NCBI GenBank assembly: GCA_964501535.1
Contig: CAZCSV010000010.1
Coordinates: 1 to 51,239 of the forward strand
Length of the DNA: 51,239 nt
Source: FEN-1279 sp964501535
GTDB taxonomy: Bacteria; Bacteroidota; Ignavibacteria; Tepidaquicellales; Tepidaquicellaceae
Direction of reading: 5' to 3'
Part shown: piece after piece, positions 8,339 through 15,213 of the stretch
Position numbering within the stretch: the stretch's first letter is position 1
Layout of the letters: the number at the start of each line of letters is the position of its first letter
Translations under genes and position numbers: made by a program
The notes under the pieces: model-generated
The model's input: the letters and a program-made list of their open reading frames with translations, nothing else
Databases searched by the model: none
Told to the model about the DNA's origin: nothing

Positions 8339-9197
8339 CGTAAAAAAAATTACCAAGGAACTTCTCACTTCGGGTAAAGTGAATGCCGTAATAGGATATA
8401 TAATATATGGTAATGACAAAAGAACAAAACCATTTATAGCACAGACACCCGAAGACGTCGAAAAATTCGTTATAAATAAATATATTCTGAATAACCTTGC
8501 CGTATATTTAACCAGAAAAGAAATTATAAAACTCGGAAAAATTGCTATCATTGCTAAAGGTTGCGATATAAAATCCATAGTTGCACTTATTCAGGAAAGC
8601 CAGATAAAAAGTGAAAACGTTTATATAATCGGAGTTAATTGCAGCGGAGTAACGCACGATTTTGATGTTGATTTCAGCGGAGATACAATTGCCTCAAAAT
8701 GTTTGAACTGCGAAGTGAGAACCCCTAAAATATTCGATGCTCTCGTCGGTGAGCTCGAAGATATGCCGAAAGGCGAAGATAAGAAACTGAAAATGATAAG
8801 GCAGATTGAAGCAATGAACGCTGAAGAAAGATGGGATTTCTTCGAGGAAGAGTTCAGCAAATGTATAAAATGCTATGCCTGCCGGCAGGCCTGTCCGCTC
8901 TGCTATTGCGAGCAGTGCATAGTCGATAAATCGATACCGAGATGGATTGAAAGCAGTGCATCCAAGCGTGGAAACTTCTCCTGGAATCTTATCAGAGCTT
9001 TCCACTTGAGCGGACGATGTATCGGCTGTAACGAATGCGAAAGAGTATGCCCGATGGATATTCCTCTTTCCCTGCTTAACAGAAAAATGGCTATGATTAC
9101 TAAAGACGAATTCAACTATGTTTCGGGATTGGATGTAAATACTCCGACTCTCATCGGAAGCTTTGATTTAAAAGATAACGAAGACTTTATAGAATAA
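8331..9197 (+). CDS. flxC: FlxC-like iron-sulfur protein
   Basis: This 288-residue protein combines an N-terminal region resembling F420-hydrogenase beta/FrhB-like proteins (Cys at KGCDIKS, NCSG and CLNC) with a C-terminal ferredoxin part. The ferredoxin motifs are CIKCYACRQACP, followed at once by LCYCEQC, then CIGCNECERVCP. It is expected to carry several [4Fe-4S] clusters and transfer electrons inside the Flx module. The start has an AAGGAG Shine-Dalgarno sequence within the end of flxD, and the genes overlap by eight bases. In Desulfovibrio the corresponding gene lies between flxB and flxD, as here in reverse. FlxB and FlxC resemble each other, so the letters could be swapped, though the gene order supports this choice. 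Confidence 0.8.
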   Translation: MDDVKKITKELLTSGKVNAVIGYIIYGNDKRTKPFIAQTPEDVEKFVINKYILNNLAVYLTRKEIIKLGKIAIIAKGCDIKSIVALIQESQIKSENVYIIGVNCSGVTHDFDVDFSGDTIASKCLNCEVRTPKIFDALVGELEDMPKGEDKKLKMIRQIEAMNAEERWDFFEEEFSKCIKCYACRQACPLCYCEQCIVDKSIPRWIESSASKRGNFSWNLIRAFHLSGRCIGCNECERVCPMDIPLSLLNRKMAMITKDEFNYVSGLDVNTPTLIGSFDLKDNEDFIE

Positions 9198-9219
9198 ATT
9201 ATAATATTGGAGTAAACCT

Positions 9220-9244
9220 CGTTCTCAAACTTAGTTTGGGAACG
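9220..9244. repeat. Palindromic repeat, copy 3
   Basis: Arms CGTTCTCAAACT and AGTTTGGGAACG surround one central T. The single non-Watson-Crick position would be a G-U pair in RNA. It lies between flxC and flxB, with no T-run. It is closely related to copy 1. Confidence 0.8.
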
Positions 9245-9267
9245 AAGTACAAAAACTAAATATTTTT

Positions 9268-10287
9268 ATGGAAGAAAAAATAATTACTAAAGAAAACCTT
9301 CTGAAGCTTTGTTCGGACTTGCTTAAAAACAATGTTGACGTTATAACACCCTGTGAAAAAGGTTACGTTAAGATAACGAATGAAAATGAACTGATCTTAA
9401 ACAGTAAAGAAAAACATACAAAAGTATCTTTTAAAGAATATGTTTTCCCGAAATCCGAACCTATTATTTATTACAAGAAAAACAAAACCGAAGTTGAAAT
9501 AATCGAACCTAAAGTCGAAGAAAAAACCACTGTGATTTTCGGGGCAAAACCCTGCGATGTAAAATCAATAAATATTTTAAGAAAGATATTCAACTGGGAT
9601 TACAAGGACGAATTCTTTAATGTAAGAGCCGACAAAATGATATTAATTGGTCTGATGTGCGAATATGCTGATGAATTCTGCTTCTGTACTTCGGTTAATC
9701 TGAGCCCGATTTCATCTGATGGCTCCGATGTATTCTTAATTCCTCTCGATGAAAATAATTTTGCCGTAAGAATAATCACGGAAAAAGGTTCAGATTTCCT
9801 TAAAACGTATGAAGATTATCTGACCGCAGGAAATCCCGAAAAATCGAATGCCGCCGAAGCCGGTGTAAAACAACCCGAAAAAGTTTTCGAAGCGGAAAAA
9901 GTAAGAGAATGGATAACAAAAAATTTTGAAAACGATTACTGGAATTCAATCGGTAAGATGTGCCTCGGATGTGCACAGTGCGCTTTTGTATGTCCGGTGT
10001 GCCATTGCTTCGATATAGTAGATGAAGATTACAGTTACTACGAAGGCAGAAGAATGAAAAACTGGGACGGATGCCAGTTCGATATGTTCACCAAACACGC
10101 TTCGGGACATAATCCGAGAAACGACCAGAGCAAGCGTTACAGGCAGAGAATTTCCCATAAGTTTAAATATTATCCGGATAAATTTAATGAAATTCTTTGT
10201 ACGGGCTGCGGAAGATGCTCGCGAGGCTGTCCCGTGACAATCGATATTAAAGGTATCGTTACTGAAATCAACCGCTTAGCAAATTAG
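9268..10287 (+). CDS. flxB: FlxB-like dicluster iron-sulfur protein
   Basis: This 339-residue protein resembles the beta subunit of cytoplasmic sulfhydrogenases and FlxB. A mixed N-terminal domain contains GAKPCDVKSI, CEYADEFCFC and other Cys. A C-terminal dicluster part has CLGCAQCAFVCPVCHC and CTGCGRCSRGCP. It should pass electrons between FlxA (FAD) and FlxC/FlxD. It follows palindrome copy 3 and precedes flxA by 20 bases. The paired appearance of a sulfhydrogenase-beta-like and an FNR-like protein beside MvhD and HdrABC is diagnostic of the Flx module. Confidence 0.82.
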   Translation: MEEKIITKENLLKLCSDLLKNNVDVITPCEKGYVKITNENELILNSKEKHTKVSFKEYVFPKSEPIIYYKKNKTEVEIIEPKVEEKTTVIFGAKPCDVKSINILRKIFNWDYKDEFFNVRADKMILIGLMCEYADEFCFCTSVNLSPISSDGSDVFLIPLDENNFAVRIITEKGSDFLKTYEDYLTAGNPEKSNAAEAGVKQPEKVFEAEKVREWITKNFENDYWNSIGKMCLGCAQCAFVCPVCHCFDIVDEDYSYYEGRRMKNWDGCQFDMFTKHASGHNPRNDQSKRYRQRISHKFKYYPDKFNEILCTGCGRCSRGCPVTIDIKGIVTEINRLAN

Positions 10288-10307
10288 AAAAAAGTTTTTA
10301 TTATTAT

Positions 10308-11141
10308 ATGGAAAATATATATAAACCCTATTTAATGGAAGTGAAGGAAGTGATTACCGAAACTCCCGATACGACTACTTTCAGATTGACTTTCAAAGAC
10401 CCCGAAGTTGCAAAGTCATTTAACTTTAAGGCAGGTCAGTTTGCAGAGTATTCAGTCTTCGGAGAAGGTGAATGTACATTTTGCATTGCTTCCTCACCAA
10501 CCAGAATGAATTACCTTGAATGCTCATTTAAAAAATACGGGAAAGTAACACAGGCATTGACAAGACTGAATGTCGGAGATACAATCGGATTCAGAGGACC
10601 TTATGGAAACTATTTTCCGATAAATGAAATGAAAGGTAAGAATGTTGTGTTCATAGCAGGTGGTATAGGACTCGCCCCTGTAAGATGCATTATCGATAAC
10701 GTACTCGATTTAAGAAAAGAATTCAAAGATATAACAATAGTATATGGCGCGAGAAGCGTTGCGGATTTGGTATATAAAAACCTGTTGAAAGAATGGCAGG
10801 AGAGAAAAGACATCAAAACCGTTGTAACAGTCGACCCGGGCGGAGAAACTCCCGACTGGAAAGGCGAAATTGGTTTCGTTCCGACAATAGTGGAGAAGGT
10901 AAAGCCGAAAAGTAAAAATAGTGTAGCAATTGTCTGCGGTCCGCCGATTATGATAAAATATACAATGCCTGTTTTGGAAAAACTCGGATTTAAAGATGAA
11001 GATATGATAACCACACTAGAAAATCGTATGAAATGCGGACTCGGTAAATGCGGAAGATGCAATATAGGAAATGTATACGTATGCAAGGACGGACCTGTGT
11101 TTACTAACGCACAGTTGAAAGAATTACCGCAGGAATTTTAA
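10308..11141 (+). CDS. flxA: FlxA-like FAD/NAD(P)-binding oxidoreductase subunit
   Basis: This 277-residue ferredoxin-NADP reductase-like protein is related to PyrK, anaerobic sulfite reductase B and sulfhydrogenase gamma. An FAD-binding barrel (about 5-100, with CIASSP as the flavin-contact strand) is followed by a nucleotide-binding domain (VFIAGGIGLAPVR near 110-125). A C-terminal [2Fe-2S] loop uses C243, C248, C251 and C259. It is the likely NADH or NADPH entry/exit point of the complex. It is the last gene of the array; a REP-like repeat pair begins eight bases after the stop. Confidence 0.88.
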   Translation: MENIYKPYLMEVKEVITETPDTTTFRLTFKDPEVAKSFNFKAGQFAEYSVFGEGECTFCIASSPTRMNYLECSFKKYGKVTQALTRLNVGDTIGFRGPYGNYFPINEMKGKNVVFIAGGIGLAPVRCIIDNVLDLRKEFKDITIVYGARSVADLVYKNLLKEWQERKDIKTVVTVDPGGETPDWKGEIGFVPTIVEKVKPKSKNSVAIVCGPPIMIKYTMPVLEKLGFKDEDMITTLENRMKCGLGKCGRCNIGNVYVCKDGPVFTNAQLKELPQEF

Positions 11142-11148
11142 CTTTTTT

Positions 11149-11221
11149 GTCACCCCTGCGGATTTTAGGCAGGGGTCTCGTTTTTAAAAGCGATACCTGC
11201 CAAAAACATGCAGGTATGACA
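11149..11221. repeat. REP-like inverted pair
   Basis: Two related units face each other. The left unit starts TGTCACCCCTGC and ends GGCAGGGGTCTCG. The right unit, read on the minus strand, starts TGTCATACCTGC and ends TGGCAGGTATCG. Each contains its own 8-bp stem (11152-11159 with 11169-11176, and 11193-11200 with 11210-11217), and together they make a larger imperfect cruciform. The TGTCAnnCCTGC form resembles widespread REP elements. It sits at the 3' end of the Flx genes and could also affect transcript ends. Confidence 0.7.
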
Positions 11222-11283
11222 TATAGTTTGTTTTTTGATAAGTTATTTTGTTCTTTAATAAAAAGATTTTCATATCTATCCCT

Positions 11284-11563
11284 GTGATGCAAAGTAGTTA
11301 ATACTGATAACCTTTCACATTACTGATAACTACTGACAACTTCTTTGCTCCCCTGATAGATATATTTAAAACTACAAAAGTCTTATTTTATAAAATTAAA
11401 TAATCTTTAAATTTCCTCTTTTCTTTTTATACCAAGACTTTTGTAGTTTCTTAAAATTTCTGAGAGAAGCAAAGGGGTTAATACTGAAACCGCTGATACC
11501 CGCTCATATTGCTGATACCCGCTGAAACCGCTGAATACCTTTTTGCTCCTCAGTATTTATATA
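11284..11563. repeat. Gene-free stretch with degenerate repeats
   Basis: No credible gene was seen here. Two similar blocks begin with GTTAATACTGA (near 11297 and 11475), continue with ACTGATAAC or GCTGATACCCGCTGAAACC motifs, and end in TTTGCTCC (near 11344 and 11543). Between them lies a 16-bp perfect inverted repeat, AAACTACAAAAGTCTT, at 11369-11384 and 11434-11449, 49 bases apart. The TGCTCCTCAGT tail of the second block (11544-11554) recurs at 12110-12120 on the other side of the first HicBA pair. This looks like a repeat-rich landing site for accessory DNA. Confidence 0.6.
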
Positions 11564-11788
11564 TCAAATCATTTGGATAAATTCCTCTAATGATAATCCT
11601 GCCTGCCTGATAATTGCTCTTAATGTTCCTTTCGCAATTTCCTTGTGATTTGGAATTGTCAATCTTCTGAAGGGATAATTTACATTTCTTAAAATTATGT
11701 GGCTTCCGGTTTGATGGTCTATTTGATAACCAATTTTAGATAACACTTTTATTAATTCATTTGCAGATAGTACCGGTAATTTACTCAC
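11564..11788 (-). CDS. hicA: HicA-family toxin
   Basis: This 74-residue protein has the HicA double-stranded-RNA-binding-like fold: an N-terminal helix after ANELIKVL, then the TGSHIILRN strand with the catalytic His at position 30. HicA toxins cleave mRNA and are neutralised by HicB. It overlaps the upstream hicB by four bases. The toxin follows the antitoxin here, the reverse of the classical hicAB order but common in short HicB systems. The catalytic His and full length suggest an intact toxin. Confidence 0.9.
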   Translation of the reverse strand: MSKLPVLSANELIKVLSKIGYQIDHQTGSHIILRNVNYPFRRLTIPNHKEIAKGTLRAIIRQAGLSLEEFIQMI

Positions 11789-11997
11789 ACAGCAATCTCC
11801 ACAATTTCTTCCGAAATTTGAGGCGGTATTGGTTCATTATGCTTTTTCAGACTTTCAATGTATCCTTTAATGGCATCTTTAGCATTTTCGACAGCTTCGT
11901 TTCGTGTTTTACCCTGCGATATGCATCCAGGTAACGAAGGAACTTCAGCAACATACATTTTATCTTCGTCTTGCTCTATAAATATTCTATATTTCAT
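11785..11997 (-). CDS. hicB: HicB-family antitoxin
   Basis: This 70-residue protein matches the short HicB (UPF0150) fold, with the typical EVPSLPGCISQGKTRNEAVENAKDAI segment split over residues 19-44. It has no C-terminal DNA-binding domain, unlike long HicB proteins, so autoregulation would need another factor or a complex-specific interface. It is first in a two-gene minus-strand unit with hicA. The start is 262 bases from the divergent second HicB. Confidence 0.9.
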   Translation of the reverse strand: MKYRIFIEQDEDKMYVAEVPSLPGCISQGKTRNEAVENAKDAIKGYIESLKKHNEPIPPQISEEIVEIAV

Positions 11998-12259
11998 TTA
12001 TTAATAATTATTCTTCAATAAATATAAATAAAAATTATAAAATTGTAACTCCTTTTTAGAATACCTAAGTATTTGTTTGGGAATTTCTGAAGCAACCGAA
12101 TTATATCATTGCTCCTCAGTTATATTGAAAATTATTTTTACCTAAGAAAATCCTGCCAAATACAAATACTATATTGCTAATTTGGAATAAATGGAAAACT
12201 CTTTATATTTACAATGTCATCAATTTTATATAAATTTCATAAATGATTAAACAAATATT
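11998..12259. promoter_or_regulatory. Divergent control region between two HicBA pairs
   Basis: This AT-rich 262-base region separates two oppositely directed hicB-hicA units. It holds a 9-bp inverted repeat, AGTATTTGT at 12068-12076 and ACAAATACT at 12162-12170. Two near copies of TACCTAAG also occur (12062 and 12140). These are candidate operators. No promoter boxes could be assigned with confidence. Confidence 0.4.
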
Positions 12260-12502
12260 ATGACAGCTTTAACGGCAATAATAGAAAAATGTCCGGATAC
12301 AAATTTATATATTGGCTATATACCCGGTGTTCCGGGGGCACATACTCAGGCAGAAACACTCGAGGAATTAAACAAGAACCTTAAAGAAGTGATTGAATTA
12401 TTAATTGAAGATGGAGATTTCAAAATAGAATCGAATTTTTTCGGAACACAAACAATAATAATTCCTCAAAATGTCCAATATCCCGGTATTAAAGCCAACT
12501 GA
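12260..12502 (+). CDS. hicB: HicB-family antitoxin, second pair
   Basis: This 80-residue HicB-type protein has a partial antitoxin fold (YIGYIPGVPGAHTQAETLEELNKNL in the first 45 residues). It is short and lacks a DNA-binding tail. Its 3' end overlaps hicA by 32 bases in another frame, an unusually long overlap. It is clearly diverged from the HicB at 11785-11997, so the two pairs are not a recent duplication. Confidence 0.85.
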   Translation: MTALTAIIEKCPDTNLYIGYIPGVPGAHTQAETLEELNKNLKEVIELLIEDGDFKIESNFFGTQTIIIPQNVQYPGIKAN

Positions 12503-12695
12503 AATAATCAGTATCCTGATTAAATTAGGATTTTCAGAAGTAAGACAAAAAGGTTCTCACAAGCAATTCAAACATACCGATGGACGACAAACCACAGTTC
12601 CATTTCATAAAGGAAGAGACATTTCACCGATTTTGTTAAAGAAAATATGCACGGATATAAATATTCCACTTCAAGATTTCTTGAATTTGAAATGA
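12471..12695 (+). CDS. hicA: HicA-family toxin, second pair
   Basis: This 74-residue HicA protein has the KGSHKQFKH strand with the catalytic His at position 30, the same position as in the other pair, and the TVPFHKGRDIS segment typical of the family. The ATG lies inside hicB. Six bases separate its stop from the convergent stop of the T9SS propeller protein. Intact length and motif suggest a functional mRNA interferase. Confidence 0.9.
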   Translation: MSNIPVLKPTEIISILIKLGFSEVRQKGSHKQFKHTDGRQTTVPFHKGRDISPILLKKICTDINIPLQDFLNLK

Positions 12696-12700
12696 ATTAT

Positions 12701-14152
12701 TTATTTCACCAAAACCAACTTCTTCACATCAGAGAAATTCTCCGTTTCGAGTTTATAGAAATACACTCCACTTGGATACTGTGATGCATTCCAATCAACC
12801 TCGTAAGTTCCCGCTTTCAGTTTTTCATTTACCAAAGTCGCAACTTCCTTCCCAAGCATATCAAAGACCTTCAAACTAACAAATTGTACATTTGGAATTG
12901 AAAATTGTACATTGGTAGAAGGATTAAACGGATTCGGGTAGTTTTGGGATAATGAATATGTTGATGGTATCTCCGAACTAATATTTATTATTCCAATAGT
13001 ATTACCTGTAGGGTCTCGTTTGTAGTATATCTCATTGTTCGCGTTACGATAGTCATACCATACAACGTGCACAGCTGAGCCGGATACTGCGACAGATGGA
13101 TACATTGAAGCAGCTGGAGCATTCGTCAGACGTATACCTGTTCCCCAGTTTACGCCCGCGTCTGTTGAGCGTTTGTAGTATATCTCTGTGTTTCCGTTAT
13201 TATTATCAACCCATACAGCGTGGACAACTAAGCCGGATACTGCGATGGAAGGATATGATGAACCAGTGATTGACAAATCTTTTTTTGCTTCCCAGTTTAC
13301 ACCTGCGTCTGTTGAACGTTTGTAGTATATCCGAGTGTCATCGTTACGCCATACAACGTGCACAGCTGAGCCGGATACTGCGACAGATGGATGTTGTGAA
13401 TTATCATAATACGACAGTTTTATGTCAGCTTCCCAGCTTTCACCTCCATCTGTTGAACGTTCGTAGTAGATTTCAATGTAAGATAACGGAGCGTTAGGAT
13501 TTTCTTGCCAAACAACGTGAACAACAGAGCCGGACACTGCGACGGAAGGAAATTGTGACACAGCAGTGATAAACGATAACCGCGTATCTGTTCCCCAGTT
13601 TACACCTGCGTCTGTTGAGTGTTTGTAGTATATCTCAAAGTTTCCGTCACGATAGTCTTGCCATACTACGTGTACAACTGAGCCAAATATTGCAATGGAA
13701 GGATAATATGATTCAGCAGTATTATTCGTCAGACGTATGTCAGCTTCCCAGTTTAAACCTGCGTCCGTTGAACGTTTGTAGTATATCTCAAAGTTTCCGT
13801 CACGATAGTCATACCATACAACGTGTACAACCGAGCCGGATACTGCAACAGAAGGATACATTGAAGCAGCATTGTTATTCGTCAAACGTGTATTTGTCCC
13901 CCAATTTACCCCTGCGTCTGTGGAGCGTTTGTAATATATCTCCCCAGTGTTCCCGTCAATTTCGTCTCGCCATACAACATGCACAACCGAGCCGCTTGAT
14001 GCTACGCACCACGCATTATTGTATGATGTTACAGAATGCGCAGGGTCATTTGTCAGACGAACATCTGGTTGCCATTGGCACATACAATTGTCAATGAACA
14101 ATGTACAATGTACAATTATAAGAACTGTAATTGTGTAAATAATTTTTCTCAT
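12701..14152 (-). CDS. Secreted tandem-repeat propeller protein with T9SS sorting domain
   Basis: This 483-residue exported protein has a hydrophobic signal peptide (about residues 1-25) and seven or so repeats of roughly 50 residues. The repeat core is VSGSVVHVVWYDYRDGNFEIYYKRSTDAG, split between adjacent strands, and resembles sialidase/BNR-type beta-propeller blades with Asp-box-like STDAGVNW. The C-terminal about 80 residues are a type A sorting domain (NYPNPFNPSTN, then VFDMLGKEV, SGVYFYKLE and KKLVLVK). It should be exported across the outer membrane by the type IX system and anchored or released. Parts of the signal peptide and of the linker before the sorting domain are encoded by TGTACA-rich repeat-like DNA. 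The ligand or substrate is unknown; no catalytic residues are evident. Confidence 0.85.
   Translation of the reverse strand: MRKIIYTITVLIIVHCTLFIDNCMCQWQPDVRLTNDPAHSVTSYNNAWCVASSGSVVHVVWRDEIDGNTGEIYYKRSTDAGVNWGTNTRLTNNNAASMYPSVAVSGSVVHVVWYDYRDGNFEIYYKRSTDAGLNWEADIRLTNNTAESYYPSIAIFGSVVHVVWQDYRDGNFEIYYKHSTDAGVNWGTDTRLSFITAVSQFPSVAVSGSVVHVVWQENPNAPLSYIEIYYERSTDGGESWEADIKLSYYDNSQHPSVAVSGSAVHVVWRNDDTRIYYKRSTDAGVNWEAKKDLSITGSSYPSIAVSGLVVHAVWVDNNNGNTEIYYKRSTDAGVNWGTGIRLTNAPAASMYPSVAVSGSAVHVVWYDYRNANNEIYYKRDPTGNTIGIINISSEIPSTYSLSQNYPNPFNPSTNVQFSIPNVQFVSLKVFDMLGKEVATLVNEKLKAGTYEVDWNASQYPSGVYFYKLETENFSDVKKLVLVK
13010..13990 (-). repeat. In-gene tandem repeats encoding propeller blades
   Basis: The phrase GCGTCTGTTGAGCG (plus-strand reading) or a close variant recurs near 13150, 13303, 13450, 13606, 13765 and 13914. 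The spacing is roughly 147-159 bases, and a partial unit lies near 13015. The similarity extends over most of each unit at DNA level, so unit gain and loss by recombination is plausible. It is coding, not CRISPR. Confidence 0.85.
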
Positions 14153-14685
14153 AACTAATCCCTTTATGTTTAGTTTTAAATAATTTTGAAAACCTTTTTA
14201 GACACTCGTGTGTTTTAACAAGATTTAATATTTAATAAATTTTAATTAAAAAACATTATTACTTTTTTGTGCAGTTTTAATTGCGGGTAAAACAAAAACA
14301 TTTTACAACTTTCTTCTCCTCCGAATCAAGTTGGAAGACTAATCTTCATTTTTGCGGTTTGGTGTGTTATAAATTAATCGAGTTATAAAATAACTACTTC
14401 ATATACGAATAGAATATAATGAAAAAAAAAAAAAAAATAGATATATATTTAAATGGTTAATTTTTTCATTTTAGCACACGGCTCTTTTGTTCAATTAACA
14501 ATAATGAATAAATATTAATCCAAATTAACTTAAGAAATTTAATAAAACTGAGTAATTTAAGTGGATGACCCGCAAGCGAGTGCCCCCCGACAAAAGCCCC
14601 GATAAAGAACATCGGGATGCAAAGAACGCACATTCGGGAATGACAAAAGTGTCGTGTGCACAGCAAATCAATAAATCAAAAAAAA
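14153..14685. other. Gene-free stretch with REP-like element and A-tract
   Basis: No supported gene lies in these 533 bases. The first half is AT-rich upstream sequence of the propeller gene. A run of about fifteen A occurs near 14423. At about 14565-14655 there is a GC-richer element: GATGACCCGCAAGCGAGT, then a 6-bp stem CCCGAT/ATCGGG at 14598-14616, then CACATTCGGGAATGACA. The last part is a reverse-oriented TGTCATTCCCG REP-like end. Short ORFs through it are not convincing. Confidence 0.5.
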
Positions 14686-15213
14686 TTACCGCTTCTTTAT
14701 AAACCTGAAAGTCGAATAGATGCCATTGAAAGTTTTTTCGTAACTTTCATACTGGCTTGCGGGGCAGACGGCGAAAACGGAATAGAAAATTTTCTTGAAT
14801 ATGAATTGATATTGGAAGCTTATGAACTTAGCCGGATATCCGTCCTTGTAATCCGAATATTGTATGAAATAAAAATATGCAATCACTCCATCCATCAAGC
14901 CCGTTCCTGAATTAAGCAGTATTGCCTTGTTATATCTCTTCTCCACCTGTGCCATTATTATTTTTTGAAGTGAATCTCTCTGTATATAGCCGATATCCAT
15001 AGAATCGGGAAGGAGGGGCTGTTTTATCGCCATAATGCTGATGCCTATGTAATCATTTTCGAATGCTTCCACAACATATATATCGCTTTTTCTATTTATA
15101 TCCCAGTCTTTCGGAAAAGTAATCCCGAAATTATAATCACTGCTCGTAAACCTTTCCTGTGCAACAGCAGAACACGAAAATATTAAAAACAATATTAAAA
15201 ATATTTTCCTCAT
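14686..15213 (-). CDS. Small secreted protein, PsbP/DcrB-like character
   Basis: This 175-residue protein has a clear N-terminal signal sequence (MRKIFLILFLIFSCSAVAQE). The mature domain has the pattern YNFGITFPKDWDI near its start and a YSTFRFIKKR end. That layout, with FxFPxxW early and a final 'F' strand, is typical of PsbP/DcrB-like alpha-beta periplasmic domains, but this is a weak resemblance. FSC may be a lipobox, in which case it is a lipoprotein. Its ATG overlaps the stop of the upstream MFS exporter by four bases, so the two are probably co-translated. Confidence 0.65.
   Translation of the reverse strand: MRKIFLILFLIFSCSAVAQERFTSSDYNFGITFPKDWDINRKSDIYVVEAFENDYIGISIMAIKQPLLPDSMDIGYIQRDSLQKIIMAQVEKRYNKAILLNSGTGLMDGVIAYFYFIQYSDYKDGYPAKFISFQYQFIFKKIFYSVFAVCPASQYESYEKTFNGIYSTFRFIKKR

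Noticed and set aside
10610..11086. 158-codon minus-strand ORF inside flxA
   Set aside because: The conserved NAD-binding and [2Fe-2S] motifs are on the plus strand; the antisense frame has no recognisable features.
13010..13990. Regularly spaced repeats resembling a CRISPR array
   Set aside because: The units are about 150 bases, fully in frame and encode propeller blades, with similar and not unique spacers.
13615..14097. 160-codon ORF on the plus strand across the propeller repeats
   Set aside because: It is antisense to a well-supported T9SS protein, its length comes from the repeat structure, and its translation resembles no protein family.
14415..14445. Long A-tract as a possible phase-variation or curvature element
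   Set aside because: It lies in a gene-free stretch, not next to a start codon, and homopolymer length may be unreliable in assembly.
14656..14910. 84-codon plus-strand ORF near the REP-like element
   Set aside because: It runs antisense into the small secreted protein gene, which has a signal peptide and is coupled to the MFS exporter.
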